A DNA stretch of 64,000 bases from Shimia sp. (GTDB taxonomy: Bacteria > Pseudomonadota > Alphaproteobacteria > Rhodobacterales > Rhodobacteraceae), in NCBI RefSeq assembly GCF_022448905.1, contig NZ_JAKVCW010000002.1, forward strand, positions 310,001-374,000, read 5' to 3'. The notes under the pieces were generated by a model. That model was not told the DNA's origin. It searched no databases and worked only from the letters and a program-made list of their open reading frames with translations. Positions 54,327 to 61,836 of the stretch are shown here, in pieces. How positions within the stretch are numbered: the stretch's first letter is position 1; each line of letters opens with the position of its first letter. The translations under genes and the position numbers were made by a program.

Positions 54327-54884
54327 ATGCGCTGGCTCTTTGCCCTCACTCTGGCCGCAACTCCCCTCGCCGCTCAGGATCAGGCAGGCAACGACCGCCC
54401 CTCCAATTGGCGCGTAACCCACCACGCAATCCATGACCTCTGGAACACGCTGTGTGACGAGCGCGACGAAAATGGCACGCTGGCGCAACGCTGTTACATC
54501 CGACGCGTGGACGTGTTCTCACCGCAACCAAACTTTGCCGCGCAGTTCTTCTTCCTGACCCAATCCGACGATGACCGCCCTGAAATCGAGTTCGGACTGG
54601 AGCTCGGCACCCTCACCGCCCCCGGCAACTTCCGCATCGAACGCGATGGCACCTCCGTCTGGCACACCAACCGGGTCGGCTGTCTAACCGGCACCGGATG
54701 CACCTTCGACGGCGACGCCGCAGAAACCTTGCTGGCGGAGATGCGCACTGGAGGCGACTTCCGCTTCACCTTTCGCGATCGCCATGGCGCCTCCCAAGAC
54801 CTCACGTGGCCGCTTACCGGCTTTGAAGCCGCTTTCGCCTATTACCGTGCCCAACTTGCAAAACGCGGCTTGTCCCAACCCTGA
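54327..54884 (+). CDS. Secreted IalB-like hypothetical protein
   Basis: A 185-residue exported protein with a Sec signal (MRWLFALTLAATPLAAQ). The mature part resembles the invasion-associated locus B (IalB) pattern: an early Cys (NTLCDERD), a second in RCYIRRVD, a later GCxxxGC pair (VGCLTGTGCTFDGD), a helix AETLLAEMRTGGDF, and a closing PLTGFEAAFAYYRAQL. In alphaproteobacteria such proteins are widespread with no defined role outside Bartonella. CAGGAG lies 7 nt before the ATG. Assignment rests on pattern memory, not on a search. Confidence 0.65.
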   Translation: MRWLFALTLAATPLAAQDQAGNDRPSNWRVTHHAIHDLWNTLCDERDENGTLAQRCYIRRVDVFSPQPNFAAQFFFLTQSDDDRPEIEFGLELGTLTAPGNFRIERDGTSVWHTNRVGCLTGTGCTFDGDAAETLLAEMRTGGDFRFTFRDRHGASQDLTWPLTGFEAAFAYYRAQLAKRGLSQP

Positions 54885-55010
54885 TGCCATCCAAATTTGC
54901 ACCGTCGCGATACAGACGCATTACAGACGAGTTACCGACCCGGCTATTCCTTGCAATTCCGGCCTCTTGTCCGCACAACTTTGCCCAACGATTAGCACTG
55001 GGAGACGGGC

Positions 55011-55901
55011 ATGACTGAGGCCACCAAAGAAACCATGATCGCCGTCATTGGCGGCTCTGGCATCTATGACATCGACGGGCTGGAAGACGCCACATGGCAG
55101 GCGGTAGAAAGCCCCTTTGGCACCCCATCTGATGAGATCCTCACCGGCCGTTTGAACGGCGTGAAAATGGCCTTCCTGCCACGCCACGGCCGTGGCCACG
55201 TGCACACGCCAACCTCCGTGCCTTACCGCGCCAACATCGACGCGCTCAAACGCCTTGGCGTGACCGATGTGATCTCCGTTTCCGCCACAGGCTCCTTCCG
55301 CGAAGAAATGGCGCCGGGCGATTTTGTTATTGTGGATCAATTCATTGACCGCACCTTCGCGCGCGAAAAATCCTTCTTTGGCCCCGGCCTTGTCGCTCAC
55401 GTCAGCGTCGCCCACCCGACCTGCCCGCGCCTCTCAGACGCCTGCTTCACCGCTGCCACTGACGCTGGCATCAAGGTGCACAAAGGCGGCACCTATCTCG
55501 CGATGGAAGGTCCACAGTTCTCCACTTTGGCCGAAAGCAAAATGTACCGCGAAAGCTGGGGCGCGGATGTGATTGGCATGACCAACATGCCCGAAGCCAA
55601 ATTGGCCCGCGAAGCCGAGCTCTGCTACGCCTCGGTGGCCATGGTCACCGACTATGACAGCTGGCATCCGGAGCATGGCGAAGTGGATGTCACTGAAATC
55701 ATTGCCACATTGACCGGCAACAGTGAGAAAGCCCGCAACCTTGTGCGTGGCCTGCCTGCCCTCCTAGGAGCGGAACGCGCCGACTGTGAACACGGTTGCG
55801 ACAAAGCGCTGGAGTTTGCCATCATGACCGCTCCGGACAAACGTGACCCAGAAATGATCGCCAAACTGGATGCGGTCGCAGGTCGCGTGCTCGCAGGCTA
55901 A
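55011..55901 (+). CDS. mtnP: S-methyl-5'-thioadenosine phosphorylase MtnP
   Basis: Splits 5'-methylthioadenosine into adenine and methylthioribose-1-phosphate in methionine salvage. The 296-residue product has the phosphate-binding start IAVIGGSGIYDIDGLED (about 10-26), LPRHGRGHVHTPTSVPYRAN, SFREEMAPGDFVIVDQFIDRT, the substrate loop AMEGPQFSTLAESKMYR and NMPEAKLAREAELCYA. It is a PNP/MTAP-family trimeric enzyme. apt lies 1.1 kb downstream on the same strand and would recycle the adenine released here. Confidence 0.95.
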   Translation: MTEATKETMIAVIGGSGIYDIDGLEDATWQAVESPFGTPSDEILTGRLNGVKMAFLPRHGRGHVHTPTSVPYRANIDALKRLGVTDVISVSATGSFREEMAPGDFVIVDQFIDRTFAREKSFFGPGLVAHVSVAHPTCPRLSDACFTAATDAGIKVHKGGTYLAMEGPQFSTLAESKMYRESWGADVIGMTNMPEAKLAREAELCYASVAMVTDYDSWHPEHGEVDVTEIIATLTGNSEKARNLVRGLPALLGAERADCEHGCDKALEFAIMTAPDKRDPEMIAKLDAVAGRVLAG

Positions 55902-55937
55902 TTGCCGCTAGACCAAAGTCCAATTCATCTGTTTGAT

Positions 55938-55965
55938 AGGGCCTGTTGATTCATCTGCAGGCCCT
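55938..55965 (+). other. Hairpin between mtnP and the LysE gene
   Basis: Inverted repeat AGGGCCTG/CAGGCCCT (55938-55945 with 55958-55965), 12-nt loop, ending 5 nt before the next ATG. It could terminate mtnP or mask the ribosome site of the exporter gene. Confidence 0.45.
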
Positions 55966-55970
55966 GTCTT

Positions 55971-56600
55971 ATGTCCCTCGATCTCTGGCTGACCTTTGTC
56001 GCCGCCTCCACCGCGCTCTTGCTGATCCCCGGCCCCACCATCCTGTTGGTGCTCAGCTACGCGCTCACCCAAGGACGCAAAGTCGCCGTCGCCACCGCTG
56101 CCGGAGTGGCCCTGGGCGATCTGATTGCCATGACCGCCTCGCTGATGGGCTTGGGCGCCATCGTACTGGCCTCCGCCACCGCCTTTATGGTCCTCAAATG
56201 GGTGGGCGCCGTGTATCTTGTCTGGCTTGGTTTCAAAATGCTGCGCAGCGCCGGTCAGGCCCATTTGGGCGACATCAGCAAATCCGCAGACCTGCCCGCA
56301 CGCGGCGTCTTTGGTCATGCCGCCGCCGTCACCGCGCTGAACCCTAAAAGCATCGGTTTCTTCATTGCCTTTGTGCCGCAGTTCATTGACCCAACCGCAG
56401 CCATGTTGCCGCAGTTCTCCATCCTCATCAGCACGTTTGTCTCCCTCGCCGCTCTCAATGCGCTGACCTATGCGCTCTTGGCCGATCGGCTGCGCAGTCG
56501 TATCGAGAAACCGTCCGTGATGCGCGGCCTAACCCGCATCGGTGGCATCACGTTAATGGGCATGGGGGTGCTGACAGCAACACTGAAACGTGCTGCTTAG
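55971..56600 (+). CDS. LysE/RhtB family exporter
   Basis: A 209-residue inner-membrane exporter of the LysE/RhtB family, which removes amino acids such as homoserine or lysine. It has six spans and the family block IPGPTILLVLSYALTQGRKVAVATAAGVALGD near the N-terminus (DNA about 56015-56110) plus LKWVGAVYLVWLGFKMLR. The substrate is unknown. A hairpin overlaps the region just before its start, so translation may be controlled there. It converges with the Lys-rich small gene (4-nt overlap). Confidence 0.88.
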   Translation: MSLDLWLTFVAASTALLLIPGPTILLVLSYALTQGRKVAVATAAGVALGDLIAMTASLMGLGAIVLASATAFMVLKWVGAVYLVWLGFKMLRSAGQAHLGDISKSADLPARGVFGHAAAVTALNPKSIGFFIAFVPQFIDPTAAMLPQFSILISTFVSLAALNALTYALLADRLRSRIEKPSVMRGLTRIGGITLMGMGVLTATLKRAA

Positions 56601-56827
56601 CGTTTGTTTTTCTTCATAAACTTTCGGATAAAGCCGCGAATTTCCCGCGCGGCACTTGTGTCCATATCCTTGCACAGATCAACAAAGGCATCGCGCTCCT
56701 TCTTGTCGAGCCGCAGGATCAGCTGACTGTCCTTCTTGGCTTTGGACTTCACTTTGACCTTGGACTTACACTTAGGCTTTGCCTTCGCTTTGCCCTTGTC
56801 CGACTGCCCCGCGTCTGTTGATCCCAT
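56597..56827 (-). CDS. Lys-rich small protein with ribbon-helix-helix-like C-terminus
   Basis: A 76-residue very basic protein. Residues 8-35 are a Lys/Ala/Ser/Val-rich tail (GKAKAKPKCKSKVKVKSKAK), and the C-terminus (DSQLILRLDKKERDAFVDLC, then KDMDTSAAREIRGFIRKFMK) follows the ribbon-helix-helix pattern of a strand with hydrophobic alternation then two helices. This suggests a DNA- or nucleoid-binding role. The ATG at 56827 follows GGTGGG; an in-frame start 11 codons earlier is less likely. No specific family recognised. Confidence 0.65.
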   Translation of the reverse strand: MGSTDAGQSDKGKAKAKPKCKSKVKVKSKAKKDSQLILRLDKKERDAFVDLCKDMDTSAAREIRGFIRKFMKKNKR

Positions 56828-56989
56828 GTGACACCCACCCAAGCTGCATCCCTGTCCCAAATCGGCTTACAGAGGGGATGCGCCCTCCGTCCAGAGCAAA
56901 CTCTCTCCACCGCGACAAACTCCGCCCTTGCGCGCCGCGCTTGCATCCGCCAAACCTGCTGCGTCTGAAATTTAACCCCGGAACCAAAG

Positions 56990-57529
56990 ATGCCTAAAAG
57001 CGCCGACGTCAAAGACTACATCCGCACCATTGTCGATTTCCCGCATGAAGGCATCATGTTCCGCGATGTCACCACGCTGTTTGCGGACCCGCGCGGGTTC
57101 CGCATGGCGATTGACCAAATGCTGCACCCTTACGCCGGCACCCGCATCGACAAGGTGGTTGGGCTTGAGGCACGTGGGTTTATCCTTGGCGGCGCGATTG
57201 CCCACCAATTGAGCGTTGGCTTTGTGCCCATCCGCAAAAAGGGCAAACTGCCCGGCACCACCATCTCGCAGGATTACAAGCTCGAGTACGGTGAGGCGAT
57301 TGTCGAGATCCACGACGACGCCATCCAGCCCGGTGAGCAAATCCTCGTGGTCGATGACCTGCTGGCCACCGGCGGCACCGCTGAGGCGGGTATCAAGCTG
57401 ATCGAACGGCTGGGCGGCGAGATCATCAGCTGCTCCTTTATCATCGACCTGCCGGAGCTTGGCGGCCGTAAGAAACTTGAAGCCATGGGCATGGATGTCT
57501 CCGTGCTCTGCGAATTCGAGGGCCTGTAA
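56990..57529 (+). CDS. apt: Adenine phosphoribosyltransferase
   Basis: Converts adenine and PRPP to AMP. The 179-residue product has the typical APT layout: [20 protein letters not shown] at the N-terminus, [18 protein letters not shown] with the base-binding [15 protein letters not shown], and the PRPP-binding signature [17 protein letters not shown] (about 120-136). It pairs functionally with MtnP. A hairpin repeat starts 2 nt after the stop. Confidence 0.96.
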   Translation: MPKSADVKDYIRTIVDFPHEGIMFRDVTTLFADPRGFRMAIDQMLHPYAGTRIDKVVGLEARGFILGGAIAHQLSVGFVPIRKKGKLPGTTISQDYKLEYGEAIVEIHDDAIQPGEQILVVDDLLATGGTAEAGIKLIERLGGEIISCSFIIDLPELGGRKKLEAMGMDVSVLCEFEGL

Positions 57530-57530
57530 G

Positions 57531-57585
57531 AGGGGCTTTGCCCCGTCGCCTTGGGCGACTCCCCAGGATACTTGCAGAATGAGAA
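57531..57585 (-). repeat. Dispersed hairpin repeat, copy 3, between apt and the FAD-oxidase gene
   Basis: On the plus strand: stem GGGGC-TTT-GCCCC (57532-57544), stem GTCGCC-TTG-GGCGAC (57545-57559), then CCCCAGGATACTTG (57561-57574), the reverse complement of the repeat core. It begins right after the apt stop and could serve as its terminator. Confidence 0.7.
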
Positions 57586-57588
57586 GAC

Positions 57589-58998
57589 CTAGGGCGCGAG
57601 CACCGCGCCCGGGTTCATGATCCCGTTCGGGTCCAGCGCTGTTTTGATGGCCCGCATCGCCGCCAGCCGTGTCGGGTCCGCGTATGTCTCCAAATCACCA
57701 ACCTTGAGCCGCCCAACACCGTGTTCGGCGCTGAATGAACCTCCGTACTGATGCACCAGATCATAAATCTGCGCGCTCAGATCGTGGCGAATATCGTCAT
57801 AGTCATGCCGATCGCCGCCTTTGGGCGGGAACAGGTTGTAATGCAAATTACCATCGCCAAGATGCCCGAAACAGTTGATGCGCAGCGGACATTGCGCGGC
57901 AATTTTGGCGCTCATCTCTGTGATAAACTCGGGCAGCGCTTCCAGCGGCAGGGAAATGTCATGGCTTGCCACCGAGCCAATCGCCTTATTGGCCACCGGA
58001 ATATGCTCTCGAAGGTTCCAGAAGTCGTCCTGCTGGCGCGCACTCTGTGCGATCAGCCCGTCCGCGACCAAGCCTTCTTCAAGCGCTTCGCCAAACAAAT
58101 CTTCCAGAAGGCCCTCCGCCCCCGATCCGGTGCCCACCTCGATCAGCACCGACCACTCTGGCGCAGCCTCAAACGGCAGGCGCACGTCCGGCAAGGTTTC
58201 GACCACAAAATCCATACCGTTCTGATGCATCAACTCAAACGCCGAAACGGATTCCCCTGCGATGTCCCGCGCCATGGCCAACAGGCGCAGGGCCGCTGTC
58301 GGGTCGGTCACCACCATGATCGCCGTGGCCACCGATTTTGGCCGCGCAAACAGCTTCAGCGTCGCCGCCGTGATCACGCCCAAAGTGCCCTCCGCGCCGA
58401 CGAGGAGGTTGCGCAGATCATAGCCGGTGTTGTCTTTGCGCAGCCGCGTCAGCCCGTGCCAGATTTCGCCGGTAGGCAGCACCGCTTCCAGCCCCAAACA
58501 CAGGTCCCGTGCATTGCCATAGCGCAGAACGTTCACGCCGCCAGCATTGGTCGCCAGATTGCCGCCAATCCGCGCTGTGCCTTCCGCCCCAAGCGACAGG
58601 GGAAACAACCGGTCGGCCGCTTCGGCCGCCGCCTGCACATCCTGCAGGATCACCCCTGCTTCCGCGATCATCACGTTTTCCAAAGGGCGCACGTCGCGCA
58701 CCTTGTTCATGCGCTCCAGGGACAGGATCACCGGCTTGGCGCCTTCTTCCACAATCTGGCCGCCAACCAGCCCGGTTCCCCCGCCATAAGGCACCACTGG
58801 CACGCAAGCCGCGTTGCAGGCCTTTACAACAGTTGCGACCTCCTCGACCGAGCGCGGCAAGGCCACCACGCCACCGTTGCCAAAAGACCGCCCACGGGGC
58901 TCTTCCAAGTATCGCGGCTCCGGCCTACGCAAGGTGCCTTCCGGCAGCTGTTCGGACAGGGATTGGACAAAATCGGGGGAGACATCATGTAAACTCAT
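57589..58998 (-). CDS. FAD-linked oxidase (D-lactate/D-2-hydroxyacid dehydrogenase, GlcD-like)
   Basis: A 469-residue flavoenzyme of the VAO/PCMH family oxidising a D-2-hydroxy acid. The FAD domain contains VPVVPYGGGTGLVGGQIVEEG (given as DNA about 58745-58810), GNLATNAGGVNVLRYGNARD and RKDNTGYDLRNLLVGAEGTLGV. The C-terminal FAD-oxidase domain has INCFGHLGDGNLHYNLFPP and GSFSAEHGVGRLK, which bind metal and substrate. The substrate may be D-lactate, glycolate or D-2-hydroxyglutarate. It is oppositely oriented to apt and shares the repeat element in the gap. Confidence 0.89.
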   Translation of the reverse strand: MSLHDVSPDFVQSLSEQLPEGTLRRPEPRYLEEPRGRSFGNGGVVALPRSVEEVATVVKACNAACVPVVPYGGGTGLVGGQIVEEGAKPVILSLERMNKVRDVRPLENVMIAEAGVILQDVQAAAEAADRLFPLSLGAEGTARIGGNLATNAGGVNVLRYGNARDLCLGLEAVLPTGEIWHGLTRLRKDNTGYDLRNLLVGAEGTLGVITAATLKLFARPKSVATAIMVVTDPTAALRLLAMARDIAGESVSAFELMHQNGMDFVVETLPDVRLPFEAAPEWSVLIEVGTGSGAEGLLEDLFGEALEEGLVADGLIAQSARQQDDFWNLREHIPVANKAIGSVASHDISLPLEALPEFITEMSAKIAAQCPLRINCFGHLGDGNLHYNLFPPKGGDRHDYDDIRHDLSAQIYDLVHQYGGSFSAEHGVGRLKVGDLETYADPTRLAAMRAIKTALDPNGIMNPGAVLAP

Positions 58999-59044
58999 GG
59001 CCCTGATCTACGCTGCCCTAGCGGCAAGGTCCACGCAAAATCCC

Positions 59045-59854
59045 TTACGGGTCTTGCAGATAGCGCGGCGCGAGCACTTTAATGGTGGGCCGATCCGGCA
59101 AGTCCCGTAGGCTGACGGTCAGACTAGAGCGCCCTTCGTTCTCGATCAGATACTCGTCCGACATGCCGGTCAGAAACGCGCTCAAGGTCCATTCCTCAAA
59201 CCAATGCATCGGGATCACCACCTGCGCCTTGAGCCGCTTGAGCACCCGCATCATAGTGGGCACATCCAGGCTCATGCCCCCATCCACGGCCGCCATCACC
59301 ACATCCAACCGGCCCAGGGCAGCATATTGCGCGTCGTTGGGCTCATGGTGCAGATGCCCCAAATGGCCAATGCACAGCCCCGCAACCTCAAAAACAAAGA
59401 TCGAGTTGCCCTTTTCCTCCACCCCGCCAAAGCTGCGAATGTCGGTGGAGACATTGCGGATCAGCATCGAGCCCAAATCCAAGTGGTGCTCGATCCCCAG
59501 CCCATAATCTCCCCACCCCGGCAGGACATTGGGGATCGCGGGATCGGGATTGGCTGTCCAGTGTGTGGAATGCGCGTGGTTCATCGTGACCACATCCGGC
59601 ACGAGCGTGGTGACGCCCAGAAACCCGGTGTAGTCGGTGACCACATCAATGCCGTCATGGCTCTGGATCAGGAAGGACGCATGGCTAATGTAGCTGATCC
59701 GCACCGCGTGCTTTTCTACTGGCTCGCGAAAGGATGCTTTGTGCAAATATTCAATACCAGGCACTTGCGCCAACGCGATACAATGGCTCGGCCGCCGATC
59801 CTGCGCATGTGCCGCCGTTGTCCAAATCAGTCCCAAAATAACAAGAAACCGCAT
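59045..59854 (-). CDS. Exported metallo-beta-lactamase-fold hydrolase
   Basis: A 269-residue periplasmic protein with a Sec signal (MRFLVILGLIWTTAAHAQ). It resembles the UlaG-like MBL group: ISHASFLIQSHDGIDVVTDY, the first metal motif MNHAHSTHW (HxHxxH variant), GHLGHLHHEP, AAVDGGMSLDV, and a late His in VIPMHWFEEW. The substrate is unknown. A strong GGAGG ribosome site precedes the ATG. It lies 46 nt upstream of the FAD-oxidase gene on the same strand, so co-transcription is possible. Confidence 0.83.
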   Translation of the reverse strand: MRFLVILGLIWTTAAHAQDRRPSHCIALAQVPGIEYLHKASFREPVEKHAVRISYISHASFLIQSHDGIDVVTDYTGFLGVTTLVPDVVTMNHAHSTHWTANPDPAIPNVLPGWGDYGLGIEHHLDLGSMLIRNVSTDIRSFGGVEEKGNSIFVFEVAGLCIGHLGHLHHEPNDAQYAALGRLDVVMAAVDGGMSLDVPTMMRVLKRLKAQVVIPMHWFEEWTLSAFLTGMSDEYLIENEGRSSLTVSLRDLPDRPTIKVLAPRYLQDP

Positions 59855-59930
59855 TCTGCATTCCTCCCTGTTTCAGGCAGCCTAGCAGAAATCATCCCAT
59901 TTGGCGTTCACGGTTTCTTGGGCTTCTTCT

Positions 59931-59984
59931 TTCCACAAATATCCTGGGGAAACCTCAGCACTGCTGAGGCTGGGGCAAAGCCCC
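59931..59984 (+). repeat. Dispersed hairpin repeat, copy 4, after the RimJ-like gene
   Basis: CACAAATATCCTGGGG (about 59934-59949), stem CCTCAGC-ACT-GCTGAGG (59953-59969), stem GGGGC-AAA-GCCCC (59972-59984). Relative to the minus-strand RimJ-like gene, whose stop it abuts, the order is the same as copy 3 relative to apt. Confidence 0.7.
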
Positions 59985-60574
59985 TACTTCTGCCCTGCCA
60001 ACGTGCGCCCACGCCGGTCATGGCGCAATGACGCGTACAACACATGGGTGCGCCAGCGGCCGTTGATCTGCAAATAGCTCTGCGCCACGCCTTCGTATTT
60101 GAACCCAGATTTCTCGAGCACGCCGCGGCTCGCCACATTCTCCGGCAAACAGGCTGCCTCAATGCGGCTCAGGTCCAGCCGCGTGAAAGCATGGTGCACC
60201 ACCGCCTCAATCGCCTCGGCCATAAAGCCCTGTCGCGCAAAGGGCTGTCCCACCCAGTAGCCAAGCGTGCCAGCCTGCGCCGGTCCGCGACGGATGTTGT
60301 CGAGTGTGATTGCGCCAACCAGCCTGTAATCTTCGCGGCGAAACATAAACAGCGGCACGGCGCTGTCATTGCTAATCGAGCGCTGCGCCCAATAAACGCG
60401 ATTGGTAAAGCTCTTGCGGCTCAGGTGGCTGCTGGCCCAAACCGGTTCCCAGGGAATGAGGAAATCCGCACTGGCAGAGCGCAGCTCCGCCCACTCGCGA
60501 AAATCCGCATGGATCGGCGGGCGCAAGGTCATGCGCTCGGTCTCGATCCGAACCCTGCGACGCGTCAGAAGCAT
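59984..60574 (-). CDS. RimJ/RimL-type GNAT acetyltransferase
   Basis: A 196-residue N-acetyltransferase of the RimJ/RimL group, which modify N-terminal amino groups of ribosomal or other proteins. The fold markers are ETERMTLRPPIHADFREWAEL, LGYWVGQPFARQGFMAEAIEAVV (acetyl-CoA loop QGFMAEA) and RIEAACLPENVASRGVLEKSGFKYEG. Its ATG overlaps the stop of the M16 peptidase gene (TAATG), so it is the last gene of the thrC-M16-rimJ unit, an order common in Rhodobacterales. Confidence 0.89.
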   Translation of the reverse strand: MLLTRRRVRIETERMTLRPPIHADFREWAELRSASADFLIPWEPVWASSHLSRKSFTNRVYWAQRSISNDSAVPLFMFRREDYRLVGAITLDNIRRGPAQAGTLGYWVGQPFARQGFMAEAIEAVVHHAFTRLDLSRIEAACLPENVASRGVLEKSGFKYEGVAQSYLQINGRWRTHVLYASLRHDRRGRTLAGQK

Positions 60575-61836
60575 TAAGCGGCGCGCCTCTCTTCCAAAGC
60601 GTCCAGCGCAGGCGCAGCGGACACCGGCCCATAAAGCGCCATCGCGCTGCGGGCTTGGCTCGCCATCTGTTCGGCCAAGCGGCGCACATCGGCGTCGCTC
60701 ACCGCATCAATGCGCTCCACGGTTTCCGGCAAGCTCGGGATTTTGCCCCAGATTGCCAGCATCCGCGCCAAACGTTCCGCGCGGCTCGACGGGCTTTCCA
60801 GCCCCATCAACAAGCCTGCCTTCATCTGCGTGCGCGCCCGCGCGATCTCGACAGAGTTCATATCCTCGGCGGCGCGCTTGAGCTCATCAATGGTGATCTC
60901 GGCCAACTCGCCAATTTGCTCGCCCGAGGTGCCCGCATAGATCGTTGTCATGCCGGTGTCGGCATAAGCCCCGGTTTGGGCAAAGATCGCGTAGCACAGC
61001 CCGCGTTTTTCCCGCACTTCCTGGAAAAGACGGCTCGACATGCCGCCACCCAAAGCGCTCGAGTAAATCTGCGCTGTGTAGATGTCGGCGCTGCAATAAT
61101 CCGGGCTTTCAAAGCCAATCGCAAAATGTGCCTGTTCCAACGCCTTTTCGGTGCGGTACTCGCCGCCGACAAATCGCGCGGGGACCAGTTCGATAGATGG
61201 CCCGCGTTCCAGATGCCCAAACATCTCCTCGGCCATGCGCACGATCGCGTCGTGATCCACCGCACCTGCCGCCGCCAAAATCATCCGCTCCGGACGGTAA
61301 TGCTCGGTCACAAAAGCGGAAAGATCCTCGCGGCCAAAGCGGCGCACATGGTCGCCCTCGCCCAGGATGGTGCGGCCCATTGGCTGATCTGGGTACGCCC
61401 GCTCTTGCAGCCAATCAAAGACCACATCATCCGGCGTATCCAGCGCCTGACCGATCTCTTGCAAGATAACGCCCCGCTCAACCTCGATCTCGTTTGGATC
61501 AAAGATCGGGTTCAGCACAATGTCGCCCACCACATCCATGGCCAGCGCCACGTCGTTCTTCAGAACCCGCGCGTAATAGGCCGTAACCTCGCGGCTGGTG
61601 TAGGCGTTGATGTAGCCACCCACATCTTCGATGGTCTCAGCAATCTCCAACGCAGTCCGACGCTCCGTGCCTTTGAACGCCATATGCTCCAGAAAATGCG
61701 CAATGCCGTTTTGTGGCGCGCGCTCATGGCGCCCACCAGCGCTCACCCAAATGCCGATGCTGGCGCTTTCCAGCCCCGGCATATGTTCTGTTGCGATCTG
61801 AAACCCGTTCGCGAGTGTGTGCAGCTTGACTGTCAA
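60574..61836 (-). CDS. M16 family zinc peptidase (processing-peptidase-like, TTG start)
   Basis: A 420-residue M16 metallopeptidase of the short, PqqL/MPP-like type. The inverted zinc motif HxxEH is present (NGIAHFLEHMAFKGTERRTA; HFLEH about residues 46-50) with a downstream Glu in the helix that follows (EIAETIEDVGGYINAYTSRE). FGLP-type second domain includes YTAQIYSSALGGGMSSRLFQEVREKRGLCY. The start codon is TTG at 61836, overlapping the thrC stop as TTGA; this odd start fits strong coupling to thrC. Confidence 0.93.
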   Translation of the reverse strand: MTVKLHTLANGFQIATEHMPGLESASIGIWVSAGGRHERAPQNGIAHFLEHMAFKGTERRTALEIAETIEDVGGYINAYTSREVTAYYARVLKNDVALAMDVVGDIVLNPIFDPNEIEVERGVILQEIGQALDTPDDVVFDWLQERAYPDQPMGRTILGEGDHVRRFGREDLSAFVTEHYRPERMILAAAGAVDHDAIVRMAEEMFGHLERGPSIELVPARFVGGEYRTEKALEQAHFAIGFESPDYCSADIYTAQIYSSALGGGMSSRLFQEVREKRGLCYAIFAQTGAYADTGMTTIYAGTSGEQIGELAEITIDELKRAAEDMNSVEIARARTQMKAGLLMGLESPSSRAERLARMLAIWGKIPSLPETVERIDAVSDADVRRLAEQMASQARSAMALYGPVSAAPALDALEERRAA

